Source of the DNA: Paenibacillus puerhi
GTDB taxonomy: Bacteria > Bacillota > Bacilli > Paenibacillales > NBRC-103111
NCBI RefSeq assembly: GCF_009846885.1
Contig: NZ_WUWM01000011.1
Span: 1-64,000, forward strand
DNA length: 64,000 bases
Reading direction: 5' to 3'
The notes under the pieces were generated by a model. That model did no database searches. It was not told the origin of the DNA and saw nothing but the letters and a program-made list of their open reading frames with translations. Made by a program: the position numbers and the translations under genes. This document shows, piece by piece, positions 25,924-35,669 of the stretch (position 1 is its first letter; every line of letters starts with the position of its first letter).

Positions 25924-26652
25924 TTATGCGCTAAAAATATCCAGTAAAATAACCATGGCCAGCAGCCCGAATATAAACGAGAATGTCGCCACGCGCTCAT
26001 TGCCGTCCCCATGGCTCTCCGGGATCAGCTCCTTGTATACGATAAACATCATGGCACCGGCGGCAAAGGCAAGTCCGTATGGGACAAGCCCCTCGACATA
26101 GCGGGTCAGGCCGTATCCGAAGAGAGCGGCGAAGATCTCCACCACGCCCGTAAGCGTCGCGATGAGGAACGCTTTCCACCGGTTCATCGCCTGATAGGAG
26201 AGGAACAAGGCCACCAGCAACCCCTCGGGCATATTCTGCAGACCTATCCCGATGGCAACGGCAGCACCCAGCTCGGAGTTGACATGGGCGTAGCTCACCC
26301 CGACCGACAATCCTTCGGGGATATTGTGCAGGAATAAGGCGGCCACGATCAGGAACGCTTTCTCCGACATAACCTTCTGCTGACGCTCCAGATCAATATG
26401 CGGAATCATCTTCTCCATCAAGCTCAGCACCGTGACTCCAAGTATGACCCCGACCGAGACGACCACCGTATCCGATACTTCAAGAGCCTGGGGGATCAGC
26501 CCGAACATCGAGGCCGATACCATCACACCTGCTGTAAAAGCTAGCAGCAAATCTCTCCACCGGTGCGTCAGCTTTTTGAAAAACAAAATCGGTATCGCCC
26601 CGAGACCCGTCGACATAGCCGATAACACACTACCCAGCAGCAACCCTTCCAT
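25924..26652 (-). CDS. ZIP-family metal transporter
   Basis: 242 residues with about eight predicted membrane helices. The metal-binding helix reads LFLHNIPEGLSVGVSYAH and a second NMPEGLLVALF follows, which are the conserved HNxPEG and xPEG motifs of GufA/ZupT-type zinc or manganese importers. A variable loop after helix III carries LMEKMIPHID. ATG at 26652 has GAAAGGAGGAAGAG upstream. No Zur or MntR box was recognised nearby. Confidence 0.92.
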   Translation of the reverse strand: MEGLLLGSVLSAMSTGLGAIPILFFKKLTHRWRDLLLAFTAGVMVSASMFGLIPQALEVSDTVVVSVGVILGVTVLSLMEKMIPHIDLERQQKVMSEKAFLIVAALFLHNIPEGLSVGVSYAHVNSELGAAVAIGIGLQNMPEGLLVALFLSYQAMNRWKAFLIATLTGVVEIFAALFGYGLTRYVEGLVPYGLAFAAGAMMFIVYKELIPESHGDGNERVATFSFIFGLLAMVILLDIFSA

Positions 26653-26726
26653 ACTCTTCCTCCTTTCTTCGAAAGGCTGCTTATAAATCCTTTGTCAAAC
26701 ACGGCTTGCTACGCCTATCAGCTTCG

Positions 26727-27983
26727 CTATGAATCCAGCTTCCGAACAGCTCGAAGCACCGAGTTGCCGAAGGCGCGTATATCTTCAAGATAGCTATAGC
26801 CCGGCGGATTGGGAGTCGTCTGGTTATACATGCGCACCGCCACCGTACGAGCTGCAGGGATCACGAGGAGAGCACAGCCCGTTAAGCCCAGGATCTGATA
26901 CGAACCGGCGGGAAGCTCCTCGCCCAGCTCCGAACGTGTACAAGGCTGCGCCTGCACCTGCCAGAAAAACCCGTTACGCGGCCAAGTCTCGTCCAGGCCC
27001 GGAGGCGTCGCCAAAGCCGTCGCTTGCCGTACGACCGTGGCAGGTACGATTCGTTTCCCTCCAAGGACGCCTTCGTCCAGATGCAAGGCTCCCCACAGCG
27101 CCAGCTCCCTGGCATTCATGAACAAATTGGCCGATCGGCCCTCATCGTCCGCATAGCTCTCGTCCAGCCAGATCAGCTCGTCTGACTGGCGGGTTTCAAA
27201 GCCTGTCGCCGTAAATCCACAAGGCCCGAATACCCGCTCCTTCAATATATGTGCGAGCGGCTTGCCGTACAACCTGCCGATGAGCGTGATGAGAAGGTTA
27301 ACGCCCGTGTTATTGTAGCTCCAGGAAGAGCCTGGCGGGAACAGCCTTGTGCCCGAGGCTTGCATGCCGTGCGTATGAGTAAGTAAGTGGCGAATCGTCG
27401 TCCCTTGGAGCATGCCCGCGCCGTCGCCGCCAGGCTCGTCGAAGTAGCGCGTTACGGGATCGTCCACACTGCCGATCAGTCCGTCATGCAGAGCCCAGGC
27501 TACGAGAAGTCCCAGGAAAGATTTGCGTACCGAAGCGACGTTAAATCTGGACCGGGCATCCGTAGGCCGTACATCCGGCGATCCGCAGGTATGAGCTCCA
27601 CGATATGCTTCATGGATGAAACGGCCCTCAAGAAAGACAAGAACCGCTCCCGCTGATGCGCCGTTGACTTGCCGCATCTTTTCCGTGTAGACGTCGAGCT
27701 CACTGAATGCGCCGGCTAGGGTGCCTGCTTCAGCCTGCTTTCCCGCGCCGCTTACGGAAGCCGTCTGCCGATAGCGCTCCGCACAGACCGGGCATACGCA
27801 GGACTTCCCGTGCAGGGAGTCGGGAATCTGCTGCCGCAGCTCTTGCGGAATCGAAGCGCGATAGCACCAGCACGCGTCGATCTTCTCTCCCTGTTCGATG
27901 GCGCAGCGATTATCTTGTCCGCATAGCGGGCACGTGTCAGCCCTCAGTTGTCCGCTAGGCTCTGTAGCTTTGTCACCGCTCAT
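26727..27983 (-). CDS. Cysteine-rich CWC domain fused to a class C beta-lactamase-type serine hydrolase
   Basis: 418 residues. Residues about 15-72 form a cysteine-rich CWC domain: CPLCGQDNRC, ACWC, then KSCVCPVC, with eight cysteines (18, 21, 27, 38, 40, 62, 64, 67) that should bind zinc. From about residue 95 on is a beta-lactamase/penicillin-binding fold with S151-V-R-K154 (the SxxK nucleophile) and Y223-N-N (YxN). HLLTHTHGM and the late GLTGCALLVIP complete the fold. There is no signal peptide, so it should act in the cytoplasm, unusual for this hydrolase class. ATG at 27983 follows AGAGGCGGGTAAC. CWC domains normally occur as short free-standing proteins. Confidence 0.85.
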   Translation of the reverse strand: MSGDKATEPSGQLRADTCPLCGQDNRCAIEQGEKIDACWCYRASIPQELRQQIPDSLHGKSCVCPVCAERYRQTASVSGAGKQAEAGTLAGAFSELDVYTEKMRQVNGASAGAVLVFLEGRFIHEAYRGAHTCGSPDVRPTDARSRFNVASVRKSFLGLLVAWALHDGLIGSVDDPVTRYFDEPGGDGAGMLQGTTIRHLLTHTHGMQASGTRLFPPGSSWSYNNTGVNLLITLIGRLYGKPLAHILKERVFGPCGFTATGFETRQSDELIWLDESYADDEGRSANLFMNARELALWGALHLDEGVLGGKRIVPATVVRQATALATPPGLDETWPRNGFFWQVQAQPCTRSELGEELPAGSYQILGLTGCALLVIPAARTVAVRMYNQTTPNPPGYSYLEDIRAFGNSVLRAVRKLDS

Positions 27984-28011
27984 GTTACCCGCCTCTTTTC
28001 CGCCGATCGCT

Positions 28012-28746
28012 TTATTTGGAACGGTCCATGAAAGCCTTCACGGCAAATACAGGCAGCACGAGCTGCCTTCTCCATCTCGACGGCTGCGCAAGCAGACGGT
28101 ACAGCCATTCGAGATTAAGACGCTGCCAGATGACCGGAGCCCGCTTGACCTTGCCTGCGATCACATCTAGACTGCCGCCCACCCCAAATGCCACCTTAGC
28201 ATTCAATTCAGCCTTGTACTTGTAAATCCATCTCTCGGCTCCAGGGGCGCCCAAGGCGACGATCAGAAAGTCGGGAGCGGCCGCTTTCACTTCCGCAACG
28301 ATCCGCGGCTCGTCCTCCGGTCGGAAGAAACCATTTTGACGGCCCGCTATCCGCACATTCGGATACTTGCTGCGTATGGTGCTGACGGCCTTCTCATTCG
28401 TAGCTTCATCCGCACCCAGGAAATAGAAGGACCAGCTCTTCCTATCGCCGATCTCCAGGAGTCGCAGGAGCAGCTCATAGCCGGTCACGCGCTCGGGCAG
28501 AGGAGCCCCCTTCCAGCGGGAAGCCAGTATGATCCCAATCCCGTCAGGGGTGATCATATCCGCTTCGTTCACGATTTGCTGCAAGGACGGATCGTCCTGC
28601 GCCTTCATGACGATTTCCGGATTCGCCGTAATCAAGTGAAACGGCTTGCTCTGCTGCTGCCCTGCGGCACTCGTAATCTCCTCAAGGGTTTCATTCATCG
28701 TTCGTGTCGAAAAAGGTACGCCCATTATATGCAGTGTTTTGCTCAT
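28012..28746 (-). CDS. WecB/TagA/CpsF-family glycosyltransferase
   Basis: About 244 residues. TagA-type enzymes (GT26) transfer N-acetylmannosamine to the lipid-linked GlcNAc primer of teichoic acid. Motifs: MGVPFSTRTMNETLEEI, the substrate loop LITANPEIVMKAQDDP, ADMITPDGIGIILAS, FLGADEATNEKA and FLIVALGAPGAERWIY. The C-terminal appendage RAPVIWQRLNLEWLYRLLAQPSR promotes membrane association in this family. Of several in-frame starts (GTG 28755, ATG 28752, ATG 28746) the last has AGG at the best distance. No other teichoic acid genes are adjacent. Confidence 0.92.
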   Translation of the reverse strand: MSKTLHIMGVPFSTRTMNETLEEITSAAGQQQSKPFHLITANPEIVMKAQDDPSLQQIVNEADMITPDGIGIILASRWKGAPLPERVTGYELLLRLLEIGDRKSWSFYFLGADEATNEKAVSTIRSKYPNVRIAGRQNGFFRPEDEPRIVAEVKAAAPDFLIVALGAPGAERWIYKYKAELNAKVAFGVGGSLDVIAGKVKRAPVIWQRLNLEWLYRLLAQPSRWRRQLVLPVFAVKAFMDRSK

Positions 28747-29000
28747 CTTCATCACCTGTCGCGTTATATTCGTAAGTAGACCGCATGGAAACGGCCTTTT
28801 CCGTAAATATCATATCACGGAATAAAGCGACTTCCAACGCCGGAGAAAAAGGTACGGGTCCGAGCTTCTGCTCCACGCCCTCTGCGTGTCCCTACTCGGA
28901 AAGCTCGCATGCCAGGATCGACTCCGTGCGTACAGGGGTATGCTTCGGATGCTGTATGGTTTAACTAAGTTGATAAACACTATCTTTAAATTATATTATT

Positions 29001-29597
29001 TTACTCTCCTACTACTAACCCGAGAGACAACCAACGTCCCTTATCCTCGACTATAAAGTCTTTTTCACCATCATAATAACGAAAATTATCGATCATCCAT
29101 TGGTAACCTTACGAAAAGTAAAAACTTTCGAAGACACGCAACCCATGACCGTAAAAGAGTTTGCAATTCCATTCCAATGAACGAAGCCACTTTTTATAAG
29201 AGCCAAGTAATTCATATTTCTTCAATTCGTCTGGAATTGAATTGGTTGTGCACATGGGCTCGGCAATTCCAATGCGACCCGCCTTTCGTGTAACTCGGGA
29301 CATTTCTTTCATAGCTTCCTTTCTGTTCTCGATCATAAAAAAGGAACCAATCCCGAAAACAGTATCGAACGATTCTTCAGCAAATTGGAGGGATTCTGCA
29401 TTCATTTTTATGGCTAGCACATCGTTAACGACACCCTGTTCCATTGCGTAATCCTGAATAGGTTTCAAACTTTCCCATATTTCTAAAGTTACTACTGATA
29501 CGCCCAAGTGCTTAGCCAAAGTGACAGCTATTTGACCAGTACCAGCTCCAATCTCTAAAACACGCATACCTGGACGGAGTCCAGCGGGGGTTCGCAG
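29001..29597 (-). pseudogene. Truncated SAM-dependent methyltransferase with an internal stop
   Basis: The frame from about 29597 reads GLRPGMRVLEIGAGTGQIAV, the glycine-rich SAM motif I, which in intact class I methyltransferases lies 60-70 residues from the start; here a TAA stands just upstream, so the N-terminus is lost. TAA at 29109-29111 interrupts the frame after FESFYFS. Reading on in the same frame gives 35 more residues, with NFRYYDGEKDFIVEDKGRWL, up to TAA at 29001. Those residues match the usual C-terminal end of this family, so the inner stop is a nonsense mutation. The gene is AT-rich compared with its left neighbours. Confidence 0.85.
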
Positions 29598-29712
29598 TTA
29601 ATGGGCCGCCGGTGTCCGCGGCGGCCCCCTGAAATGTTATTTCTACTCTTGTTTTCCGTTAGCGCAACGATTTCAGATATTACTCAAGATTAGAGATGGT
29701 CTATCCCCCTGG

Positions 29713-31179
29713 TCATTTTACCTCCATATGTTCCAAGCTTACATCGCCCATATCCCACACCTTAAAGTACAGCGTTTTATCTGCAAAATAAAGCGCAAGC
29801 GCCCTGACCTCTGCCAGCACCTTATATCCGGTTCCGTCGATCCGGAGCTTAGCCAAGTCTGGCGAATTAGAAACGCCACCGGTTCCGTTGATCATATATA
29901 TCCATCCCTCACGATATTGCAAGGACGAAATGTAAGTGCGAGATGTAAACAGGGGAATGACGACCGAACCGTCCAGACTCATTTTTTTCAGATGCTTGTC
30001 GTTATACACATAGTACAGCCAGCGATCGACGATAATCACATTAGCAATATTTCCCTCTGAATGATATTTTTTCATGTTCGTGCCATCCAGATTAATGGCA
30101 TATAACCAACGGGGCCCCTCTGGCTTTTCTTGCATGATGAAGTAGAGCCTATCTGATGTCAAAAAGAAACGAGATATGTGGGACCCCGCAGCCAGTTCTT
30201 GATCCTCGCTTCCGTCGAGCTTCATTTTATGAATATTGAACTTTTGGCTGATATAATAAATCCAGTCGCCTTGTACCCACATTTGCCCGCCGTTGTTTGT
30301 TGAGGATACTAAGGTGCGTTGGGTCCCGTCTGTTTTTATTTTATAAATGCCGTTCATCTTTTCTTCGTAAATGCCGTTCATCTTTTTTCCGGTCACCGTA
30401 TAATACAACCAATCGCCCACCACGTTGATGCTTCCCGCATTATCGTCGGACAACTTCACTTCTCCACTGCCGTCTCTCCTGACCTTCACAAGTTTATACA
30501 CGTTCGCGTTTTGGTTAATGGGATTCATGTAAATCCAGTCGTCTTCAACCGCAAGCGCCCCTCCGTTGGCTACATTCAAATCGAAGGCTTGCTTCAGCTG
30601 CGAATTCGTAACTCCGCTACAGGATTCGATTGTCAATCCATTGGCGGAATCCCAGCTCGTGTTCCAGCCGAACTCATCGTGTGCAAACTTCCAGGTCAGC
30701 GGGAAATACGTAATGTCCTGATAAAATAAGACTGGATACGGTTCATTTGTATTTACAAATTGCCTGCCGTTGACGGTGACCGGAAACGGAACCAGCGAAG
30801 CTCTTTGGCTGTACTCGTTGGAATTGACTGCAGGAGTCAGGTCTTGTTCAAGTGGAACGCAGGCATCTTCCTTTTGGATAGACAATCCGCTGTCGTCATC
30901 CCACTGGACGGATAAACCCAACGCCGCCATATTGTTCCATGTCATCGGAAAATAGGTGATATCGTTATAGATCAACAGTGGATATTCACTGTGGGATACA
31001 TCCATGACGGTTCCGTTCACCGTAACAGGAAAAACCGGAAAGCTTGCTTGAACGTCGCCTGAAGCCGCCCGGGATATCGGAGAATGCAATGAAAACGATA
31101 AACTGATAGCAAGTGTGCCGAGCAGCAATTTCATTTTATTCAGGCTTTCCCGCGAAAATACTGATCTATTTTTAAACAA
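29713..31179 (-). CDS. Secreted protein with two stalk-type domains and a DUF5050 beta-propeller
   Basis: 488 residues from TTG 31179, with AAGGAGGTACTTG upstream. A signal peptide (about 16-39, LLLGTLAISLSFSLHSP) precedes two related segments at about 50-105 and 120-180 (VTVNGTVMDVSHSEYPLLIY and VTVNGRQFVNTNEPYPVLFY, each followed by DITYFP). They resemble degenerate copper-amine-oxidase N-terminal stalk domains. From about 200 on, six or more DUF5050 blades repeat (DWIYY, DGSGEVKLSDD, GDWLYYTV, DRLYFIM). A short internal duplication (KMNGIY twice) shows blade slippage. It probably faces the cell surface; its ligand is unknown. Confidence 0.8.
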   Translation of the reverse strand: MFKNRSVFSRESLNKMKLLLGTLAISLSFSLHSPISRAASGDVQASFPVFPVTVNGTVMDVSHSEYPLLIYNDITYFPMTWNNMAALGLSVQWDDDSGLSIQKEDACVPLEQDLTPAVNSNEYSQRASLVPFPVTVNGRQFVNTNEPYPVLFYQDITYFPLTWKFAHDEFGWNTSWDSANGLTIESCSGVTNSQLKQAFDLNVANGGALAVEDDWIYMNPINQNANVYKLVKVRRDGSGEVKLSDDNAGSINVVGDWLYYTVTGKKMNGIYEEKMNGIYKIKTDGTQRTLVSSTNNGGQMWVQGDWIYYISQKFNIHKMKLDGSEDQELAAGSHISRFFLTSDRLYFIMQEKPEGPRWLYAINLDGTNMKKYHSEGNIANVIIVDRWLYYVYNDKHLKKMSLDGSVVIPLFTSRTYISSLQYREGWIYMINGTGGVSNSPDLAKLRIDGTGYKVLAEVRALALYFADKTLYFKVWDMGDVSLEHMEVK

Positions 31180-31339
31180 ATTACAAGTACCTCCTTATTT
31201 ATCCATGGTATAAATACAATTGGAAACTCCTTATAAATCGCGCTGGTCTTTATCGGTCTTATTTGTTCTTCCCTGTAACGTTTCTTTATTCATAGGAATA
31301 GGAAAGTAGGAAATGCGTAAATGAATTACAAAATGTTCA

Positions 31340-33564
31340 TTAATTCCGTACGGTCACTTCTTTCGCTGTCGGTCTCCAATAGCTGACGGGCAGATCGCCT
31401 AGCCAATAGATTGTTCCTTTATCCGTAATGAAGATATGCCGAAAGTAGCTTCTGCCCTCGATCGGAAAATGATATAACGATGCGTAGGCGTGCAGTTTTT
31501 CGCCTTCAGGCATCGCCGCGTCCGAACGGATTCGATTGTTTCCGTCGAAGATGCGGCCGTCCGCGCCGATCTCGGCACCGCCAGTCAGCACAACCGCCTT
31601 GCGGCCTGTCGGGTGCGACTTAACGGCTGCTTTTTCATTCTCGACATGGCCGTCCCGCTGCAGCGACACCTCGATGTCGATGACCTGCCCGTTCGTATCT
31701 AACGCTTTTCCGACATAGCCGATACCGTCGAAAAACACATAGTGCGCCGGCGACCACCGCTTGAGAGGCGCTTCCGTATTCACGAGCTTCATAAGCGGCT
31801 TCCCGTCCTCCGTTCGTTCCTTATAATAGAGCTCGCCTTGATCGGTCAGGACGAACGGAATCGGATCGCCTGTTACTTGGACGGAGTTTCCTTTCGGCTT
31901 CGGCTCGAACTTGAGCTCGACTTCGGCGTCTAGCGATGTGAAGTACCCTTGCACATAGTACACACGTCCGTCCATCAATGCGACTAAAATGCCGTTCATG
32001 GTTGCGGAAACATCCTTGACGGGCCCCGGCGCTTGAATCACCTTGCAGGACTTAGCCTCCTCCGGGTCAGGAACGAGTAGTCTTCCGTCTTCCGTCAGAA
32101 CGGCATAATGCCCCAGCGCCTCGACGACTTTGAAGGCTTTCTGGCCGAGCAGCACCGCTTGCGTAGCTCCGCCGTCCTTCATGACCCATAAATCCCCGTC
32201 TTTGATCGCATATGTGCGTCCGTAGGACGGAAACATGGCGTCCAGCCCACTCCAAGTGCCGATCGGATGGAGCCGGTCGGCGTTATCCGCTCCCTGTCCT
32301 AACTGGCCGTACATATTGGAACCGAAGGACAGCACCTTGCCGTCCTGCGTCAAGGCGAGCAAATGGTTGGAGCCGGCCGCAATGCTTTTGACATGTTCCA
32401 AACCGGTTATCGGCTTGGAACTCGACGCGGGAACCGGCACTCCGCTTATATATTCCGGATACCCCTCGTTCATTCCGATTCCCAGCCCCGTACAGTTCCG
32501 TCCGCCTTAAGTGCCACCGTTATCATTTCCATCGCTGTAACCTGCACTGCACCGGTCGGCACGTCGGCCAAGGTGAGCTTCCCTTCCATGTTCAGGGAAA
32601 ACCACTTCCCTCTATCCGACAGGATGTAAGCGGGAACTTGCGGAGACATTGTCGCGTTGATCCGTTGGACCTTTTCCTTGTCAGGCAGCTCGAGAAGATG
32701 CGGCAAGCTATCGGGGGAAGAGGAGAATAACCCTTGAAGCACCCATACCTTCCCGGATTGATCCGACGCAAGCGTGATAAATGGGCCCGACGTCACGGAA
32801 GCTGCTTTGAAATCCGCCTTCACCTTGCTAACAACCGGATTGCCATCCTGACCGTGAAGCGAATATAGCGTTAATGAGCCGTCGGAGGCCAAAACATAGA
32901 CGGACACATCGTCCGATTGCGCAATCGCGTTTCCTTTCGGGAGTCCCTGAATGGGCTTCGGCCCGCCTTCCGCATTTAGGTCGTACAAAGTACCCGATTG
33001 CATGAGCACGAACCGTCCATCCAGTTGTACCACCTTTTCACCGGCAGGCAGCCCTTTCACCTTCGTAGGAAATGCGTTCGTCTCCGAACCGTTCCCCCAA
33101 CCGGTTAGTCCCCATCGATATATCGTTCCGTTATCGGCCAAAGCATACGAGGCGCCGTACTCCATCCCATATCCGGCAGCGTCAAACATATGCCCCGTTG
33201 AAATTAACCGAATTCCTTCCAACGGCATTCCTTTCGGCGCTTCAACCAAGGTAAATCCGGAGGCAGCCGCATTGGCCGGATACCAAGTTACATGCGGCGG
33301 ACAAGCCGCATAGTTGAAAAGCGGCTTCCCGTTGGACGCCTGTGATGGCGTCGGCGTTGCAGCCAGTTCCGTTATCGCCGATGTGGTCGGGGATCCAGTC
33401 GGAACAAGGCTCGTTGCGGGAGTCTTTGTGCCGTTCGCCAGCGTCCCTCCTTCCTTCCGACCGGGCCATGAGGAGATTACGACCGAAACGAGCAGCACCA
33501 GCGCCAACACACCTGTGGCAGCAACTTTGTAACGGATTGCAGCCTGCACCACTTTGCGGAACAT
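31340..33564 (-). pseudogene. RCC1-repeat protein split by a one-base frameshift
   Basis: Two open frames meet at 32470-32483. The first (from ATG 33564, AAGGGGG upstream) has a membrane anchor (VAATGVLALVLLVSVVISS), a Thr/Pro-rich linker and RCC1-like blades (NGTIYRWG, SGTLYDLN, DGSLTLYS), and stops after DGTVRGWESE. The second continues the same blade without a gap (MNEGYPEYISGVPVP, then IAAGSNHLLALTQDGKVLSFGSNMYGQLGQG). One additional G in the GGG run at 32481-32483 would join them as GTVRGWGIGMNEG, a normal RCC1 transition, giving one protein of about 741 residues. It is either a true pseudogene, a phase-variable run or a sequencing error; two coupled genes (ATGA overlap) are less likely. 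Confidence 0.75.
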
Positions 33565-33768
33565 TGACAACAGCCCCCTTACCTGTTTTGCTTTATTCCC
33601 CGTTAAACGCTTTCTAACTTGACCAGGTTTCACGGACAGGGCCACTGCTCGAGCCCTCCCCTTCCCCTCTCCGTTGGAGCAGAATCATTGTATCCTCTCT
33701 TTTGTTCAACGAGGCCAGGGAGCAGTTTCCGCGGAATCTGCTCCCTGTTCATGTGCTATCGTTCCTCG

Positions 33769-34842
33769 TTACTTTAAAAGATTTTGGTAATTGGGTAGGA
33801 AGTCCTCCTTATCGGGTCCTCTAAGGTGTTCAAAATTTTTAAGCTCAACTCCAGCCGACGAGATCCGATATGTAAGCACATCTTCGCCGACAGGTATATG
33901 AGGACCGACTACTGGTTGAGCATCTATTGTGATTAGAAAATCAAAACCACGGAATGCAGCTACTCTTTCAATGCTCTTCACATTTACAGAATCCGGATAA
34001 ACAACTGGTGGTATTGAAATTACATCTGAGTATACCTCGGCAAGCTTCTCTTTCATATGCGGAAGTAGAATTAAAACCAGCATATCTTGTAGCTGCAGTT
34101 CAGCCGAGTCCTCACGTGAATTCTTATCAACCGCTTTATCCGAATTTACAGGGTTACTTGAAGTTGTTCCGTCAGGATTCTTAATGAATAAATAAACCTT
34201 ATCGCCTTCTGGGTATGCGATGGTGAATAAATGAACTTTGTCATCCATCCATCCGATGTACAAACTTACACCAACATTTCTATTCTTTAGACCTTCTTCA
34301 TCGATTACGTGGTCAGAAATATTATTTCTAGAATATCCGGGAGAAACGAAAAAATTAAATATCCAATGCTCACTGCTTCCATTTTCTAAATCACCATTAT
34401 CATTGATTACTTTATAATTTTCATTAAAAAAAGCTATAACTTCAGCTTTGGTCATTCCTAAACTTAATTTCGATTTCACTTCTGCTACCTTATCCAATAT
34501 TTCATTTTGGCTTACTTGTTTCACACTACCATTGCCTGAATTCGTTATCGATATTGTTTTTGAAGATTCGTTCCACTGAACTCTTGCACCTAGAGCTTCT
34601 CCAATAGCTTTTGTTGGCAGATAGGAGTTTCCATTAATAATCACTGGTGCCAATGCAGTCCCTTCACTATCCTTTAAAGTAAGTAAGTTTCCATTCAAGG
34701 TAAGCTTAATATTATGATTTAGAAATGCATTAATGGGTCCAATCTCGTTAGCCGCGTTACCTGTTATGCTAAACATCATGCCACCTACAATAATGAAAGC
34801 TGCCAATTTCCTCTTAAACGTCCTATTCTTATTCAATCTCAT
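33769..34842 (-). CDS. Secreted stalk-domain protein with C-terminal DUF3888
   Basis: About 357 residues from ATG 34842 (MRLNKNRTFKRKL), with AGGGGTG upstream. A signal peptide (AAFIIVGGMMFSITGNA) is followed by one copper-amine-oxidase-type stalk domain (about 40-95: VIINGNSYLPTKAIGEALGARVQWN). A middle part contains LGMTKAEVIAFFNENYKV, reminiscent of SmpA/DUF4309-type folds, and a strand-rich block follows. The last about 110 residues resemble DUF3888: LQLQDMLVLILLPHMKEK, then GPHIPVGEDVLTYRIS. The gene is AT-rich. No function is known for this combination. Confidence 0.75.
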   Translation of the reverse strand: MRLNKNRTFKRKLAAFIIVGGMMFSITGNAANEIGPINAFLNHNIKLTLNGNLLTLKDSEGTALAPVIINGNSYLPTKAIGEALGARVQWNESSKTISITNSGNGSVKQVSQNEILDKVAEVKSKLSLGMTKAEVIAFFNENYKVINDNGDLENGSSEHWIFNFFVSPGYSRNNISDHVIDEEGLKNRNVGVSLYIGWMDDKVHLFTIAYPEGDKVYLFIKNPDGTTSSNPVNSDKAVDKNSREDSAELQLQDMLVLILLPHMKEKLAEVYSDVISIPPVVYPDSVNVKSIERVAAFRGFDFLITIDAQPVVGPHIPVGEDVLTYRISSAGVELKNFEHLRGPDKEDFLPNYQNLLK

Positions 34843-35154
34843 TTGAACACCCCTATACCCATGAATTTCCATTCATTGGTTAGACGAAGATCTAAGAAGA
34901 TTGGTTCTTTTTATATATATAATTTAAAGACAGACGAACAAGTAGTTGTCCCGGAAACCTGCCCGTGGAACCTGATCCCGTCAGCTATAATGTTCCCCCT
35001 ATTTGTTACTACCATGTTTGTTATCGTACACGATAGTTGAGTCCCTTTAATTGGTTTTGCATTGATAAAGTTCATGCATCATGAAGCCCTACCGAGTTAA
35101 GGCAGCTTGCTGCCGGCCGCGATGCAGTTAGTCGGTGCGGATGTGTCCCAGCAA

Positions 35155-35439
35155 TTACATCCTCGTTCCTTGTTTCCGGGACCGAGGGTCGCCCAGACCC
35201 GGAGCATGAATGCGGTGTTTATATGATGCACCCGACTTCTTCGAGATACTTTCCGCCAAACCGAATAGAAGTCCTTCATTTCCACTAATGTAGCAGAGCC
35301 GATACGAGTCCTCGTACTGAACCACTTCGCCAACGAGCTGAGCATCATGCTTAGTGAGTCTGGATATCATTTCGTCAATGTCTTCAACGGTGAACATGAC
35401 GCGTAGATGCCCGTTAATTGAGAAAATGGCATCCGAGTA
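35155..35439 (-). pseudogene. VOC-family fragment fused to repeat DNA
   Basis: The frame is open from just after TAA 35440-35442. It reads SDAIFSINGHLRVMFTVEDID, then HDAQLVGEVVQYEDSYRLCY and a GLLFGLAES end, the second half of a common VOC-family protein. The N-terminal half is missing. After LAES the frame runs into the palindrome-like DNA at 35178-35230 and gains about 30 unrelated residues, so both ends are disrupted. Confidence 0.75.
35178..35230. repeat. Relative of the left-end palindrome, right half
   Basis: GGGACCGAGGGTCGCCCAG, then ACCCGGAGCATGAATGCGGT and GTTTATATGATGC, align with the right half of the 315-440 and 760-885 units (ACCGAGGG..CCC, GAAGCGTGAATACGATG, TTATGTGATGC). The left half is not clearly recognisable upstream (35070-35177). 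It abuts the broken VOC gene, which shows that the element family is scattered in this genome and can interrupt genes. Confidence 0.55.
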
Positions 35440-35669
35440 TTAACCGGTATGCCATCTTCTTGTAAAAAAATTTATACAATTATTTTAGAAAACTTAGCTG
35501 ACGATTTTCGTTACAAAACTTCCGCCAATTCAAGCATTCCAGTCTAATAGTTAATTTTCCGTATACACTTGCAACGACCGAAAGATCCGGCGTAATTCGT
35601 GACATTGCTGGCCGAAGCAGGCCTAAGAACGTATCAGATCAGGCTCTTCTCCACTCGTCCGCCTCGCTT

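Noticed and set aside
29598..29640. GC-rich hairpin GGGCCGCCGGTGTCCGCGGCGGCCC as an attC-like site
   Set aside because: It forms a simple stem without the paired box-spacer-box pattern seen at 315-440; it may be a terminator or a scar beside the methyltransferase pseudogene.
32470..32473. ATGA overlap read as two translationally coupled RCC1 genes
   Set aside because: The second frame would start in the middle of an RCC1 blade without a signal peptide or ribosome site, while one extra base gives a normal blade. A split gene explains it better.
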